Positions 22,231-32,693 of a stretch of 64,000 nt of DNA are shown here, piece after piece; within the stretch, counting starts at the first letter, position 1, and each line of letters opens with the position of its first letter. The position numbers and the translations under genes are program-made. Where the stretch lies: contig NW_027464589.1 of NCBI RefSeq assembly GCF_043290135.1, forward strand, positions 5,523,001 to 5,587,000. The letters are read 5' to 3'. Source of the DNA: Rhipicephalus microplus (lineage: Eukaryota > Arthropoda > Arachnida > Ixodida > Ixodidae). The notes under the pieces are model-generated. The model was not told where the DNA came from and ran no database searches. It worked only from the letters and a program-made list of their open reading frames with translations.

Positions 22231-23303
22231 CTAAGGCAATATGCAAGCAAGTGTACCCGGGCTCTCATTCATGCCGGCAGATAGTGTTTTGAATTTATGA
22301 ATTAAAAATGACTCTTTTACTTCGCGTTCATGGTGTGATTTAAAACCCGATTCCAGTATTGTAGCTTTCATGTTACTGAATGAATGACCTGCCTCGGTGA
22401 CATGCCTTGAAATCGGTAAGTTAGGAAGGGCATGCACATGAGCTTTATGATTATTGAAACGGTATCGAAAAGCAGTTTCAGTATGACCTATGTATTGTAC
22501 ATGACAGATTGAGCATTCTAGCAAATATACAACATTTGCAGTATCACAAGTAAAACTGCCCTTAATTTTTAACTTGAAGTTCGTCTCAGTACTGGCTGCC
22601 AGTGTTGTTGTCGTCATGTGTGCACACACTTTACAGCGGGGCTTTTTACAAGGACGGCAACCAAGCGCCTGGTCGTTATTGCTCTGTCTGGTTTTAGAGG
22701 AAGATAATAAATCTCGCAAATTTCTGCCTCGTCTGTACACAACACGTAGTGGCTCTGGAAACGCTTTTGCTAGGCGTTCGCTCTGCATAAGTATGTTGTG
22801 GTGTTTACGGAAAATTGATGCTACGTTAGGTGCCGATGCGTTATGGGTTAAAACCAGGTTAACCTGTGAATGACTTTTAGGATTTTTCTTGGGGATGCAG
22901 AGTGCTGTACGGTCTTGTGCGTCGGCACGCCTTACTGCGTCATCGACTAACTTGGGCGGATATTTCTGTTTAAGAAGTGCAGTGCGTAGCTGGTTACAGT
23001 TATTATCAAAGTCAGATTGCTCAGAGCAAATTCTCTTAAAGCGTAAGGCCTGGCTGTAAGGTATGCTGGATTTGCAGTGACTTTTGTGGCTGCTTTGAAA
23101 GTGTAAATACCTCTGTCTATCAGTCGGCTTGCGGTACAGTTTAGTGCTCAATTTTGCATTATCGAGACAAACGGTTACATCGAGAAAGTTAATGGTCTCT
23201 GGTGAATATGTGTGCGAAAAGGATATGGAAGGGTGAGCATTATCAAAATCCGAAATAAAAGACAAAAGTTCCTCCTCTCCATGTGGCCAAATCATGAAAA
23301 TGT
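22231..23303 (-). pseudogene. PLE-B inverted partner copy: RT end and GIY-YIG
   Basis: Homology begins within the RT active-site region (IFMIWPHGEEELL) and runs to the C-terminus. It includes the CRPCKKPRCKVC linker, the QYIGHT GIY-YIG signature and RFNNHKAH. It is open throughout and retains the 79-bp segment deleted in the + copy. It lacks the RT N-terminal motifs and a start codon; the apparent methionine at 23391 lies in the opposing copy. Confidence 0.8.
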
Positions 23304-23489
23304 GTGCCCCGGAACGAGAAATGCTACTCCTGCTCTGCCCAGAGGAATTCCGCACCAGGAACATCAGCCAGCTTGGCTCCACAAGACCCATGAAAGACGG
23401 CAGTTTCCCTTACGGGCTCCAGGTACACACTTCGACGCAAATATTCAGACGTTTTAAAAAGAAAACCGAATAATTGACTACATCACTCA

Positions 23490-26072
23490 TTGTCGAATAG
23501 TATTCTGAGTTCAAAGTGTTCTAAGCAGTTTCAAATAATTAGGAAGTCTGTCGAGAAACGTGTCCGTTACGAGCTACATGTGTCTACTCTAGAAGCATAT
23601 TTAGCGGCTTCCATTCCGCCTAGAGGTTTAAGTCTCTGTCTACAGCCAGCAACATCAAAGCTATCGAAGTGCAACGCGAGGAAGTGGTTTGACACCTTAA
23701 AGAACGCCTCACTTGAGCTAGTACACATTGTATTAAACCATTATCGATCTTCCGTGAAATCGCTGATAAACAGGGAGCGCCAACTACTCGATCAGTTTAG
23801 CCTTTCTCCAGAGAAATCATCGTCCCTAAGAGCATATGAGCAAAAGAAACGTTCCAAGCTTAACGCACAGAAATGCAAAAAATTGCTCAGAGATGTTGTA
23901 AAACTTCGAAACTCAACACCTCCATCTTCGGCCAAGGAAAGAACATGTAAACCTGCACCCGACAACATTATTAATATTTCAACTGCTATCTTATCTAAAG
24001 AAGAACTTAGTCTTTTATCCCGTGGTTTAAGCTTCTGTCCAGCAAGTGGTAACTATAATGAATTTCAGTTATACAAAGATTTAGACAACTTCGCACGAAA
24101 TATGAGACTACGGGAATATTTCTTCGATCAGCCGACTCCCGCCGACGATCCAACCGCTTTACCCTCGGCTAAACGTTGGACACCGGGGTCACAACGTGAC
24201 AAACACTTGGACATATTTATTAAAGCAGTGCAGCGAGATATCATTCAAGCTTATAATGAACCCCAGTCTTTTCGTCGAAACCTATCGTCCTTAGAAAGAA
24301 AAGCTATAGCAAACCTTGGCAAACGCACCGACATCACAATAAAACCTGCGGACAAAGGAGGTGCCATCGTTGTCATGGACACGACCAAATATATTGCTGA
24401 AGTGAACAGGCAGCTTGATGATAGGTCGTTTTATAAGCGACTCGAGGCCGATCCGACTGAGGATTATAAAGCAATATTAGACGGCACAATAAGAAAACTA
24501 ATAAAGGAGAAAAAACTAAATGATAGGGCAGCTTCTCTAATCCCTCTTAGTCCGGCAGCTGGTAGGTTCTATTTGTTGCCGAAAATCCATAAACACAACA
24601 ATCCTGGTCGCCCAATTGTTTCCGGCATAGGTACCGTGACAGAAAACTTGTCGCGTTACGTAGATAGCCTGATAAACCAGATACCCCCTACGTTCCAGTC
24701 ATTTCTGCGAGATACTAACGACTTCCTTTCTGATATTGCCAACCTTATTATACCTAACAACGCTCTTCTTGTAACTCTCGATGTTGCGTCTCTCTACACA
24801 AGCATACCGCACTTGGATGGTATAAGGTCCGTGGTTGAGGCTTACGATCACTCCGCTCTCGACAAGTCCATTGATAGCTCGACTATAGCTATACTGCTTG
24901 AAATGATTCTTCAGTACAACAACTTTGAATTCAATGGAGTGCATTATGTTCAAGTAAGTGGTACGTCTATGGGCACTAAGATCGGGCCAAGCTATGCAAA
25001 TATATTTGTGGGATCCCTTGAGAACAAATTCTTGTTGGGTCGTTCGCTAAAACCTTTTTATTATAAAAGATTTATTGACGACATTTTCATGATTTGGCCA
25101 CATGGAGAGGAGGAACTTTTGTCTTTTATTTCGGACTTTGATAATGCTCACCCTTCCATATCCTTTTCGCGCACATATTCACCAGAGACCATTAACTTTC
25201 TCGATGTAACCGTTTGTCTCGATAATGCGAAATTGAGCACTAAACTGTACCGCAAGCCGACTGATAGACAGAGGTATTTACACTTTCAAAGCAGCCACAC
25301 AAGTCACTGCAAATCCAGCATACCTTACAGCCAGGCCTTACGCTTTAAGAGAATTTGCTCTGAGCAATCTGACTTCCGACGCACAAGACCGTACAGCACT
25401 CTGCATCCCCAAGAAAAATCCTAAAAGTCATTCACAGGTTAACCTGGTTTTAACCCATAACGCATCGGCATCTAACGTAGCATCAATTTTCCGTAAACAC
25501 CACAACATACTTATATGCAGAGCGAACGCCTTGCAAAAGCGTTTCCAGAGCCACTACGTGTTGTGTACAGACGAGGCAGAAATTTGCGAGATTTATTAAC
25601 TTCCTCTAAAACCAGACAGAGCAATAACGACCAGGCGCTTGGTTGCCGTCCTTGTAAAAAGCCCCGCTCTAAAGTGTGTGCACACATGACGACAACAACA
25701 CTGGCAGCCAGTACTGAGACGAACTTCAAGTTCAAAATTAAGGGCAGTTTTACTTGTGATACTGCAAATGTTGTATATTTGCTAGAATGCTCAATCTGTC
25801 ATGTACAATACATAGGTCATACTGAAACTGCTTTTCGATACCGTTTCAATAATCATAAAGCTCATGTGCATGCCCTTCCTAACTTACCGATTTCAAGGCA
25901 TGTCACCGAGGCAGGTCATTCATTCAGTAACATGAAAGCTACAATACTGGAATCGGGTTTTAAATCACACCATGAACGCGAAGTAAAAGAGTCATTTTTG
26001 ATTCATAAATTCAAAACACTATCTGCCGGCATGAACGAGAGCCCGGGTATGCTTACTTGCATATTGCCTTAG
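23490..26072 (+). pseudogene. PLE-B reverse transcriptase with GIY-YIG (79-bp deletion)
   Basis: The open frame covers the Penelope N-terminal domain and RT: KPADKGGAIVVM, LLPKIHKHNNPGRP, LDVASLYTSIPH, SGTSMGTKIGPSYANIF and the catalytic FIDDIF (about 25070). It then breaks at about 25376, where 79 bp present in the inverted copy are missing, and stops at 25422-25424. The GIY-YIG part (CRPCKKPRSKVC linker with one Cys to Ser change, QYIGHT) continues in another frame from 25515 to 26072. An earlier start within 23317-23489 is possible but has stops. The RT itself looks complete. Confidence 0.85.
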
Positions 26073-26544
26073 TAAATCGCTTTTTTTTTTGTTTTACTGA
26101 CAAGTGTATAGTCTTCGCACGATGTTGGCCTATTGTCAAATATTACCTACATAATGTAGGTGGCCTTTGTCACTTCATCATTTACTCGCATTCATTTTGC
26201 TCTGCCTGCTTTGTTATTTTGTTTATCTCTCTAAACTTCTTTTTCTTTTTTAAAGGCTTACTGAATGTTTTTAGGTTGTGTTTATCCCGCAGAACGTATG
26301 ACCAAGTGAGCTACTGCGTGCGCAGTTTGTTATTTTGCTGACCTGTTTCATTCCACACAAGTTTTAGGGTATCTAATACGTGCCAATTCACTATTGTATA
26401 ATGATACGCGTTTTCAGCTGTATATACACTATAGCCACGTACCTTTGGTGATATATAATCTTGTTTCCTATACTACTGATAATGACTTAGCCGTGTGATA
26501 CGCAAAGAAGCGGCTTATATATGTGCCCTGTGTGCCATGTGTAA

Positions 26545-26592
26545 CCATTCACTCCGACGAAGGCAGGCCCACCTGCCGAAACGTTAGTAAAA
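26545..26592 (+). ncRNA. Degenerate hammerhead motif, PLE-B plus copy
   Basis: CCGACGA (26554-26560), stem GGCAGG/CCTGCC with loop CCCA, then GAAACGTT (26578-26585). The strand order and stems match a type I hammerhead, but the invariant U of CUGANGA is C. The cleavage triplet would be GUU, which is allowed. Confidence 0.55.
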
Positions 26593-26621
26593 CTAGTGTT
26601 TTTTCGCACGTTTGTCGACCT

Positions 26622-26624
<3 letters not shown>

Positions 26625-26708
<84 letters not shown>
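26625..26708. repeat. (TA)n microsatellite between PLE-B and Gypsy-1
   Basis: A pure TA tract of about 84 bp runs from the PLE-B end directly into the TG of the Gypsy-1 5' LTR. Confidence 0.95.
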
Positions 26709-26712
<4 letters not shown>

Positions 26713-26822
26713 ACGCATTCACAAGGTGATTCTAGGAGAAGCCGACGAAGAGGAAGTGCGCGTGCATTAGAATAAACGCATGGCACCTGGACCACGACGT
26801 GTCTCCATTTTGTAGCGTCACA
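26709..26822 (+). repeat. Gypsy-1 5' LTR (114 bp)
   Basis: It starts TGTGACGC and ends GCGTCACA, a perfect 8-bp inverted terminus with TG...CA ends. It contains AATAAA near 26770. The start matches the partial 3' LTR at 30547 (TGTGATGCATTCACAAGG) with few differences. 114 bp is unusually short for a Gypsy LTR. Confidence 0.8.
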
Positions 26823-26854
26823 CAAGTCGACAGGATTAACCTCATCAACGTGCC

Positions 26855-27562
26855 ATGGCTAAGCCAAAGCCTCCGCTCAACACACAGAAGTTCAAGGAAA
26901 CACCAGAAGACGTCCCCATCGACAAGTGGCTTCTTCTTTTCGACATGAAGGCAGCCGAGGCGTCATGGACTCTCCGCGATCGGGTCAGTCACTTCAGAAT
27001 ATACATTGAAGGGGAAGCGTTCAAGTGGTACCTGACAGAGATATTCGGCAACGGCGAGACAACTTGGGACGATATCAAGCGTGGCATGCAAGCCCGCTTT
27101 GCTATGACTGACAGAGATGCCTTCCGTCTCTTCATTCACTACCGACTGAAAAGAGGGCAGGCCATCAAAGACTACTACGACGAGAAAAAGCGACTGGGTT
27201 CCTTGGCTGACCTGAAAGAGTGCCACATCATTTCTGGACTGACTGATGGCGTTCCTCCTGATGTGGAACTGGCGCTCGCCGGACTGTCTTTCAACTCGTC
27301 ATTAGAGTGGCTAACCGCTGCTCAACTGGTCGAGACATATTTAAAACGGGTGAGAGGAGTTTCCTTTACTCGTAACGCTAGTATCGCATCAAGAGCTCCA
27401 CGTCTCTTCAACAGACCGCAACAACCAACAATAACTCCTCAACCGCGTGCCCCGCAAAACGAATGTAGGTACTGCTCAGCTGCTGGTTTCCCACGACAGT
27501 TTCACTGGCACAACGAATGTCCGCGCCGCGGCAATGTTTCCGCTATTGATACTGAACGGTGA
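26855..27562 (+). CDS. Gypsy-1 gag
   Basis: This intact 235-codon frame starts MAKPKPPLNTQKFKETPEDV. A retrotransposon gag core covers about residues 20-150 (EAFKWYL, WDDIKRGMQARF). Near the C-terminus a Cys/His cluster (CRYCSAAGFPRQFHWHNEC) replaces the standard CCHC knuckle spacing. It forms the particle that packages element RNA. The stop overlaps the start of pol in another frame (27559-27562). Confidence 0.85.
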   Translation: MAKPKPPLNTQKFKETPEDVPIDKWLLLFDMKAAEASWTLRDRVSHFRIYIEGEAFKWYLTEIFGNGETTWDDIKRGMQARFAMTDRDAFRLFIHYRLKRGQAIKDYYDEKKRLGSLADLKECHIISGLTDGVPPDVELALAGLSFNSSLEWLTAAQLVETYLKRVRGVSFTRNASIASRAPRLFNRPQQPTITPQPRAPQNECRYCSAAGFPRQFHWHNECPRRGNVSAIDTER

Positions 27563-30509
27563 AACGAGGAGGGCGACCCAGAGTTTCATTAATACACTTT
27601 AGTGCTCTCATCAACGGAAAGCCAGTAAATGCAATTCTTGATGCAGGAGCAACAATTACTTCTATCAGCGAGGATGTGTACAAACAGCTAAAGCTTCAGT
27701 TGATGAGAGACTCCAGCATCATGGTCCAGCAAGTTGCATCAAGCATTCGAACTTTGTTTCACGTAAACATTCAGTTACAAATTGGGAACGTCATCAAGAA
27801 AGTTTATGCACATGTGCTGCGAGGCATGAGAACGCAATTATTTCTTGGCCTAGACAGCGCTTCATACTTCAATCTTTCTGTAAATCTGGAAAGCAAGTCA
27901 GTGACACAAGCACGTGAGAATATGAACCTTCCGCATCACAATGAAAAGAAAACCATTCAAGCCCCGCCGATGCGAACCCTGATTTCAGAAAACTTATCAG
28001 AGCATGAGTCTGTGGCGCTCGACTCTCTTTTAAGCAAGTATGACGAGATAGTTTCGAAATCTCAGACAGAGATTAGGTGCATCACTACTGAGAAACATAG
28101 GATTGCACTTACCAATGCTGTCCCTATTCGTCGAGCACCATATCGATGTTCACAGGCAGACAAAGTGGAGATAAACAAACAAGTTAACGCTCTCCTCAAG
28201 CAAGGTGTTGTGAGGCCTTCATTATCGCCCTACGCCGCACCTGTCATTTTAGCAGAAAAGAAAGGTGAAGGACGCACTGGTCTATGTATTGACTACCGGA
28301 AACTCAATGCCATAACGGTACCCGACTTTCAACCAATTCCACGTATAGATGATATTCTTGACCACTAAGGAAAGGCGGAGTTTTTCACTACATTGGACGT
28401 AACGTCGGGATACTGGCATGTCCAAATGCATCCTGACGATGTTCAGAAAATTGCATTTGTCACGCCTGATGGTCATTTTGAGTGGTTGGTAATGCCGTTT
28501 GGGTTGAAGAACGCTCCAGCTACATTTGAAAGAGCCATGAAATCAAGAATAGTGAAACATCAGCTCACCAATATTATTAATTACTTTGATGATGTGGTCG
28601 TATACTCAGAGACATTTAATGATCATATACGACATCTTGAGGCGCTATTGAAAGCTCTCAAAACCGAGAACGTGAAACTTAAACGAAAAAAGTGCCAATT
28701 TGCACGCTGCAGCATTGAATACCTGGGCCACAAAATTTCACAAGGAACAGTGACACCTAAGCAAAGTTATGTGGCTGCCATACTCAAATTTCCTACACCA
28801 AAACGAGAAAAATATCTGCAGCGTTTTCTGGGCACTGTAAACACCTACCGTCAGTACATCCCCCACTTCAGCGATATCGCTCTTCCACTCACAAAACTAC
28901 TCCACAAAGGCAGCAAGTGGGTGTGGACAGAAGCATGCGAGCAAGCCTTTCGTGAACTGAAGGAGCGAATAACTGAAGAACCGGTGCTTCGCATATACGA
29001 CCCTTCGAGACCATGTACTGTGTACTGGGACGCATCTGGCGAAGGCATCGGTGCAGTGCTGAAACAACCTGATGACAAAGGCAAAGAACATCCTGTTGCT
29101 TACTATTCCCGCAAACTACTTAAGCACGAGGTTAACTATGCTATTACAGAAAGAGAATGTCTTGCCATTGTAGATGCCATTGATAAATGGCATTGCTACC
29201 TTCATGGAAAGTCATTCACTGTTGTAACAGATCACTCTGCACTCCAGTGGCTGAAGAATGTTAAAAATCCTCAAGGTCGTCTCTTCCTGTGGTCTTTGAA
29301 ACTGTCAATGTATGACGTGAACATCAAACATCAAAAGGGCGCAAGTAATGTCGAAGCAGATGCGCTCTCCAGAGCCCCAATAGTTAATCTTCTGTCACAC
29401 GATGACCTTCAGCGATGCAACAATGAGCGTCCAAAAGGAACGCATCATTGGAACATAACATCATCATCGTTAAAAGAAAAGGACTACGGAAAATATACGT
29501 GCCCCATGAACTACACCCAACCATTCTGAAGAATGCACATCAACATTTTGGGCATGTCGGAGTGAAGAAGACGCTATCACTCCTGTCTCCGCAATATTAT
29601 TGGCCGCATATGGTAACCGATGTTTCCACTTACATTTGGCATTGTGACACATGCCAGAGATGCAAGAAGACGAAAACAAAACAGTTTGGGACGCTTGAAT
29701 CACTGCCTCCAGCTGAAGAGCCCTTCGACCTCTTTGCAATAGACACCATAGGACGATTTTCTGGATATGGCTCGTCAAAAAGGTTTATACACTTGGTTAT
29801 TGATCATGCGACTCGCTACGTATGGGCGTTTGCTCATAAAAGTGAGAACAGCGACACCTACATTTCATGCTTAAAAACAATTTTTTATTTTGGAAAACCA
29901 CGGAAGCTCCTTTCAGACCGTGGAACAGGATTTACCGCAGGAAAATTCAAGCAGTTTTTAAAACATAATCGTATACACCAACTATTCGTCTCATCTTATC
30001 ATCCACAATGCAACGGCGTGAACGAGCGGACAAACCAGACTATCGTAACGAGACTTAAATGTAAGATCAATGACGAACCACAAAAGTCTTGGACTAGGCT
30101 GCTTCCGGAGGTAGTTGACGATTACAACAGAACACCCCACGAAGTGACCGGCTACGCACCTTCCTTCCTGATGTATGGAATTCCATCTTATCCTACTGTA
30201 CTGGAACAACGAGAAGAAACCCTCGAAGAAGCGCGAAAACCTGCAGTTACCAATTCTATCGCCTACCATAATAAGAACAAAGTCATTTATGATAGAAAAT
30301 TTCTTCCGATTGAGTTTCAAGTCAGTGACTTTGTCCTTTACGAGACACCATGGCATCCCAACAACGGCAAACTGAGTTCCGTCATGGAAGGACCCTACAA
30401 GATTCTACGCAAGGTCTCAACAGTGAACTATGAGATCAACCGCTCCGTGCTACCCTTACGTAGAAACTCTGACATTGTGCATGTTAGCAAACTGCGGCGT
30501 TATTTTTAG
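27559..30509 (+). pseudogene. Gypsy-1 pol: protease, RT, RNase H, integrase
   Basis: The protease has ILDAGATITSI (Ala where DTG is usual). The RT shows CIDYRKLN, a stop TAA at 28366-28368 inside an otherwise open frame, TLDVTSGYWHV, MPFGLKNAPATF and the catalytic YFDDVVVYS (about 28580). RNase H follows (VYWDASGEGIGAVL, VTDHSALQW). The frame slips once at about 29440-29470. The integrase has H-x-H/C-x2-C (CDTCQRC) and the D, D, E residues of AIDTIG, LSDRGTGF and NGVNERTNQ, ending in a DIVHVSKLRRYF C-terminal domain. Two lesions only. Confidence 0.88.
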
Positions 30510-30546
30510 CCTTCTGAACTAAGACTTTCTCGAGGGGAGGGGAAAG

Positions 30547-30605
30547 TGTGATGCATTCACAAGGTGATTCTAGGAGAAGCCGACGAAGACGAAGAGGAAG
30601 TGCGC

Positions 30606-30606
<1 letters not shown>
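30547..30606 (+). repeat. Gypsy-1 3' LTR, truncated
   Basis: The first 60 bp match the 5' LTR. The sequence then changes to TA repeats at the point where the 5' LTR reads GTGCATTAG. Confidence 0.8.

Positions 30607-30683
<77 letters not shown>
30607..30683. repeat. (TA)n microsatellite in the Gypsy-1 3' LTR
   Basis: A pure TA tract of 77 bp replaces the remainder of the 3' LTR and joins a minus-strand Gypsy fragment. Confidence 0.95.
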
Positions 30684-30686
<3 letters not shown>

Positions 30687-30733
30687 TCAGGCCTGGCACA
30701 GAACACATTCACTTCTTTCTCGTTTACTCCACT

Positions 30734-31392
30734 TCAACGAAAGTCCCGTATCATTTCCCCCGTTGCAGATGATGCCCAATTGGCGAGTTGGTGTCGCGCG
30801 TAGTATGGCTTTAACCGGGCGACATGTACGACGTCAGTTTTCCTGGAGCGATGGCCAGAATATGTGAGGCGTGCTATCTCGTACGTAGCGTCGCTAAGGT
30901 GCAAAAAACTACGAAGAGACCTGTATAGCGGACCAGAAACTTTTGATACAAACCGCTCTTGTGATTTGGAGTCCACATCCACATCATATCACCTTCGCTA
31001 TAAGGCACATTTCGATGTCGCTTATCATAGCGAGCCTTTGAACGGTCTTGGACTGCGAAAGTCCGGAGACGCGGGATGCGCCGTGCCTCCTCTGCGCGAC
31101 AGAGTGTCTCTGCAAGGGATGAGTTTTCTTGCTCTGAAAATGGGAGAATCGGGTCAAAGGTAGTACGTGACTCACGGATGTAGAGAAGGTAAAACGGGCA
31201 GGGGGTCTTTTGTAGCGCAGTGTTGTAGGCGTAGGTCATAAACGGTAAAACGTCGTCCCAGTTTTTATGGTTCGAATCAACGTACATAGCGAGCATGTTA
31301 ATGAGCGTCATGTTTACACGCTCAGTCAAACCGTTGGTCTGTGGATGGTACGAACTGGCGTGACGAAACTTGGAAGCGGACCGGCGAATCAA
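30734..31392 (-). pseudogene. Integrase C-terminal fragment
   Basis: It encodes SSYHPQTNGLTERVN (the segment with the integrase catalytic Glu), NWDDVLPFMTYAYNTA and an RYDKRHRNV segment. After a frame change come SDATYEIARLTYSGHRSRK and TDVVHVARLKPYY, the usual Gypsy C-terminal domain. The two catalytic Asp residues lie in the deleted part. Confidence 0.75.
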
Positions 31393-31440
31393 CTCTCGGT
31401 ACCCTCGGTGCTCATCTTGCTGGCGCTTGCGTCAAAAGCG

Positions 31441-32565
31441 TCAAATGTGACCACGATAGCCGCAATAATAGCACGTAGGGCGAGTCGATCGATAAGGAGG
31501 GTAGTAGTTTGTGTTAGATGCACCGGGAGAGAGAGCAGTGAGAGGGACAGATGATGGCTCTGGCGGTGGTGATGGAAAGCTCGTGGGAAAGCTTCTGGTA
31601 GGTGCGGCAGCAACCGACGCGTACGTTGGTGGCAGCGACGTCGAGCTGACGGTGCCTGATGGTGCGGCGACGGCATGGGAGAACGATGGGAGAGTACGAG
31701 GGACAATGGGCTGCAGGTGGGCCATGTGGGTCATGTACGTGAGCTCCTCCCTGATGACATCACGAAATGACGTTGAAAAAGACTGAATGGGACACACTGA
31801 AGGTAGTGTGAATCCCATTGATTCTAATTCTTCGCGTATAATCACCCTTATTGTGTCTCGTAGGTTTGGATCCACCGTAATACGGGCCGCGTCACTGTCC
31901 AGTTGTAGGCGCATAGACTCAAGTTCTTCGAGGTGCTGACAGGTTGTCGCAACGTCAGCAACGGTAGCCGGATTCTGGATTGCAAGGGCATTGAATGCGA
32001 CGCGTGCAATCTCCTTAAGAAGCTGGCGCACCTTGTCTGACTCTTTCATTGGGGTTTCAACCCGGCGGCTAAGTGAAAGGACATCCTCGATGTAGGATGT
32101 ATACGACTCCCCGATGTGCTGTTTCCGAGCCGCGAGAGCTTTCTTTGTGAGAGCTGAACGAACAGCCGGTGTGCCAAAGACATGGCGAAGCTGATATTTG
32201 AAGGCTGACCAGTCGGGGATGTCGATGAAGTGGTTGAGGAACCAGGTCTTCGCGACGCCCGTGAGGTAGAATGACACGTAAGCGAGTTTGTAGGTGTTAT
32301 CCCACCGGTTAGCATCGCCGACACGTTCGAAATCGTCCAGCCATTCCTCCACATCTTCCCCGCGCATACCAGCGAAGGGATGGGGCTCATTCTGGGGGCT
32401 GTTAATGACGTGAAAAGGCGCGGCACGCGGTGGCGGAGTGGGAACGGCTGCAGCACCGACCTCTCCTTGGTGCGACATATTTCCGGACACCTGTCCCAAG
32501 CGGCGACCTGAACGTAGCTCCAGGGGGTAGAGTGGTCGAGAGGATGACGGGGTATCTAACAGCAC
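31441..32565 (-). pseudogene. Gypsy gag, 3' truncated at its zinc knuckle
   Basis: It is open for about 370 codons. The gag core (FAGMRGEDVEEWLDDFERV, AKTWFLNHF, YTSYIEDVLSL) is followed by a Pro/Ser-rich region and the start of a CCHC knuckle (CYYCGYRGHI). The last Cys is lost at the deletion junction near 31440. N-terminal residues (LYPLELRSGRRLGQ) are typical for tick Gypsy gag. It may be usable as an intact capsid-like protein, but nothing shows expression. Confidence 0.75.
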
Positions 32566-32576
32566 GCTCCACCAGG

Positions 32577-32693
32577 TATGAAGTCTTGGTTTGGGAGACC
32601 TTTATTAGGCCCGAGGAACCGGCAGCCGACAGCTGAGACGAACGAACCAAGATGATGATGCTACGTGACAACGATGAGAATGCATGAGCAACA
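32577..32693 (-). repeat. Putative short LTR of the deleted Gypsy
   Basis: On the minus strand it would start TGTTGCTCATGC and contain CCTAATAAAGG. It stops just before CCTGGTGGAGCGTGCTG, which resembles the sequence right after the LTR of Gypsy-2 (TCTGGTGGAGGTGCTG). There is no second copy, so the borders are inferred. Confidence 0.4.

Larger units (their letters stand above)
21634..26624. mobile_element. PLE-B: Penelope-like element, head-to-head palindrome
   Basis: A 5'-truncated minus copy (about 21678-23303) faces a long + copy (about 23304-26624). The arms are about 1.62 and 1.54 kb and highly similar. The + arm lacks 79 bp that the minus arm retains. The left side carries about 44 extra bp (21634-21677, GGTGGGGTGATATTC ...) that the right side lacks, like the unpaired tails of HP1-HP3. 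Both ends border TA tracts. The family is related to PLE-A but clearly distinct in sequence. Confidence 0.9.
26709..30606 (+). mobile_element. Gypsy-1: nearly intact LTR retrotransposon with very short LTRs
   Basis: The 5' LTR is 26709-26822, gag 26855-27562 and pol 27559-30509 (PR, RT, RNase H, IN). A polypurine tract (30532-30546, GAGGGGAGGGGAAAG) precedes a 3' LTR (30547-30606) that is cut off where a TA tract starts. Only one in-frame stop and one frameshift break pol. Gag and pol overlap by 4 nt with a frame change, consistent with programmed frameshifting. Confidence 0.9.
30684..32693 (-). mobile_element. Internally deleted Gypsy element
   Basis: Read on the minus strand: a possible 117-bp LTR (32693-32577), gag (32565 to about 31441), then directly the integrase C-terminal half (31392-30734). 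The whole PR-RT-RNase H block and the integrase core are absent. No 3' LTR is recognisable before the TA tract. Confidence 0.75.
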
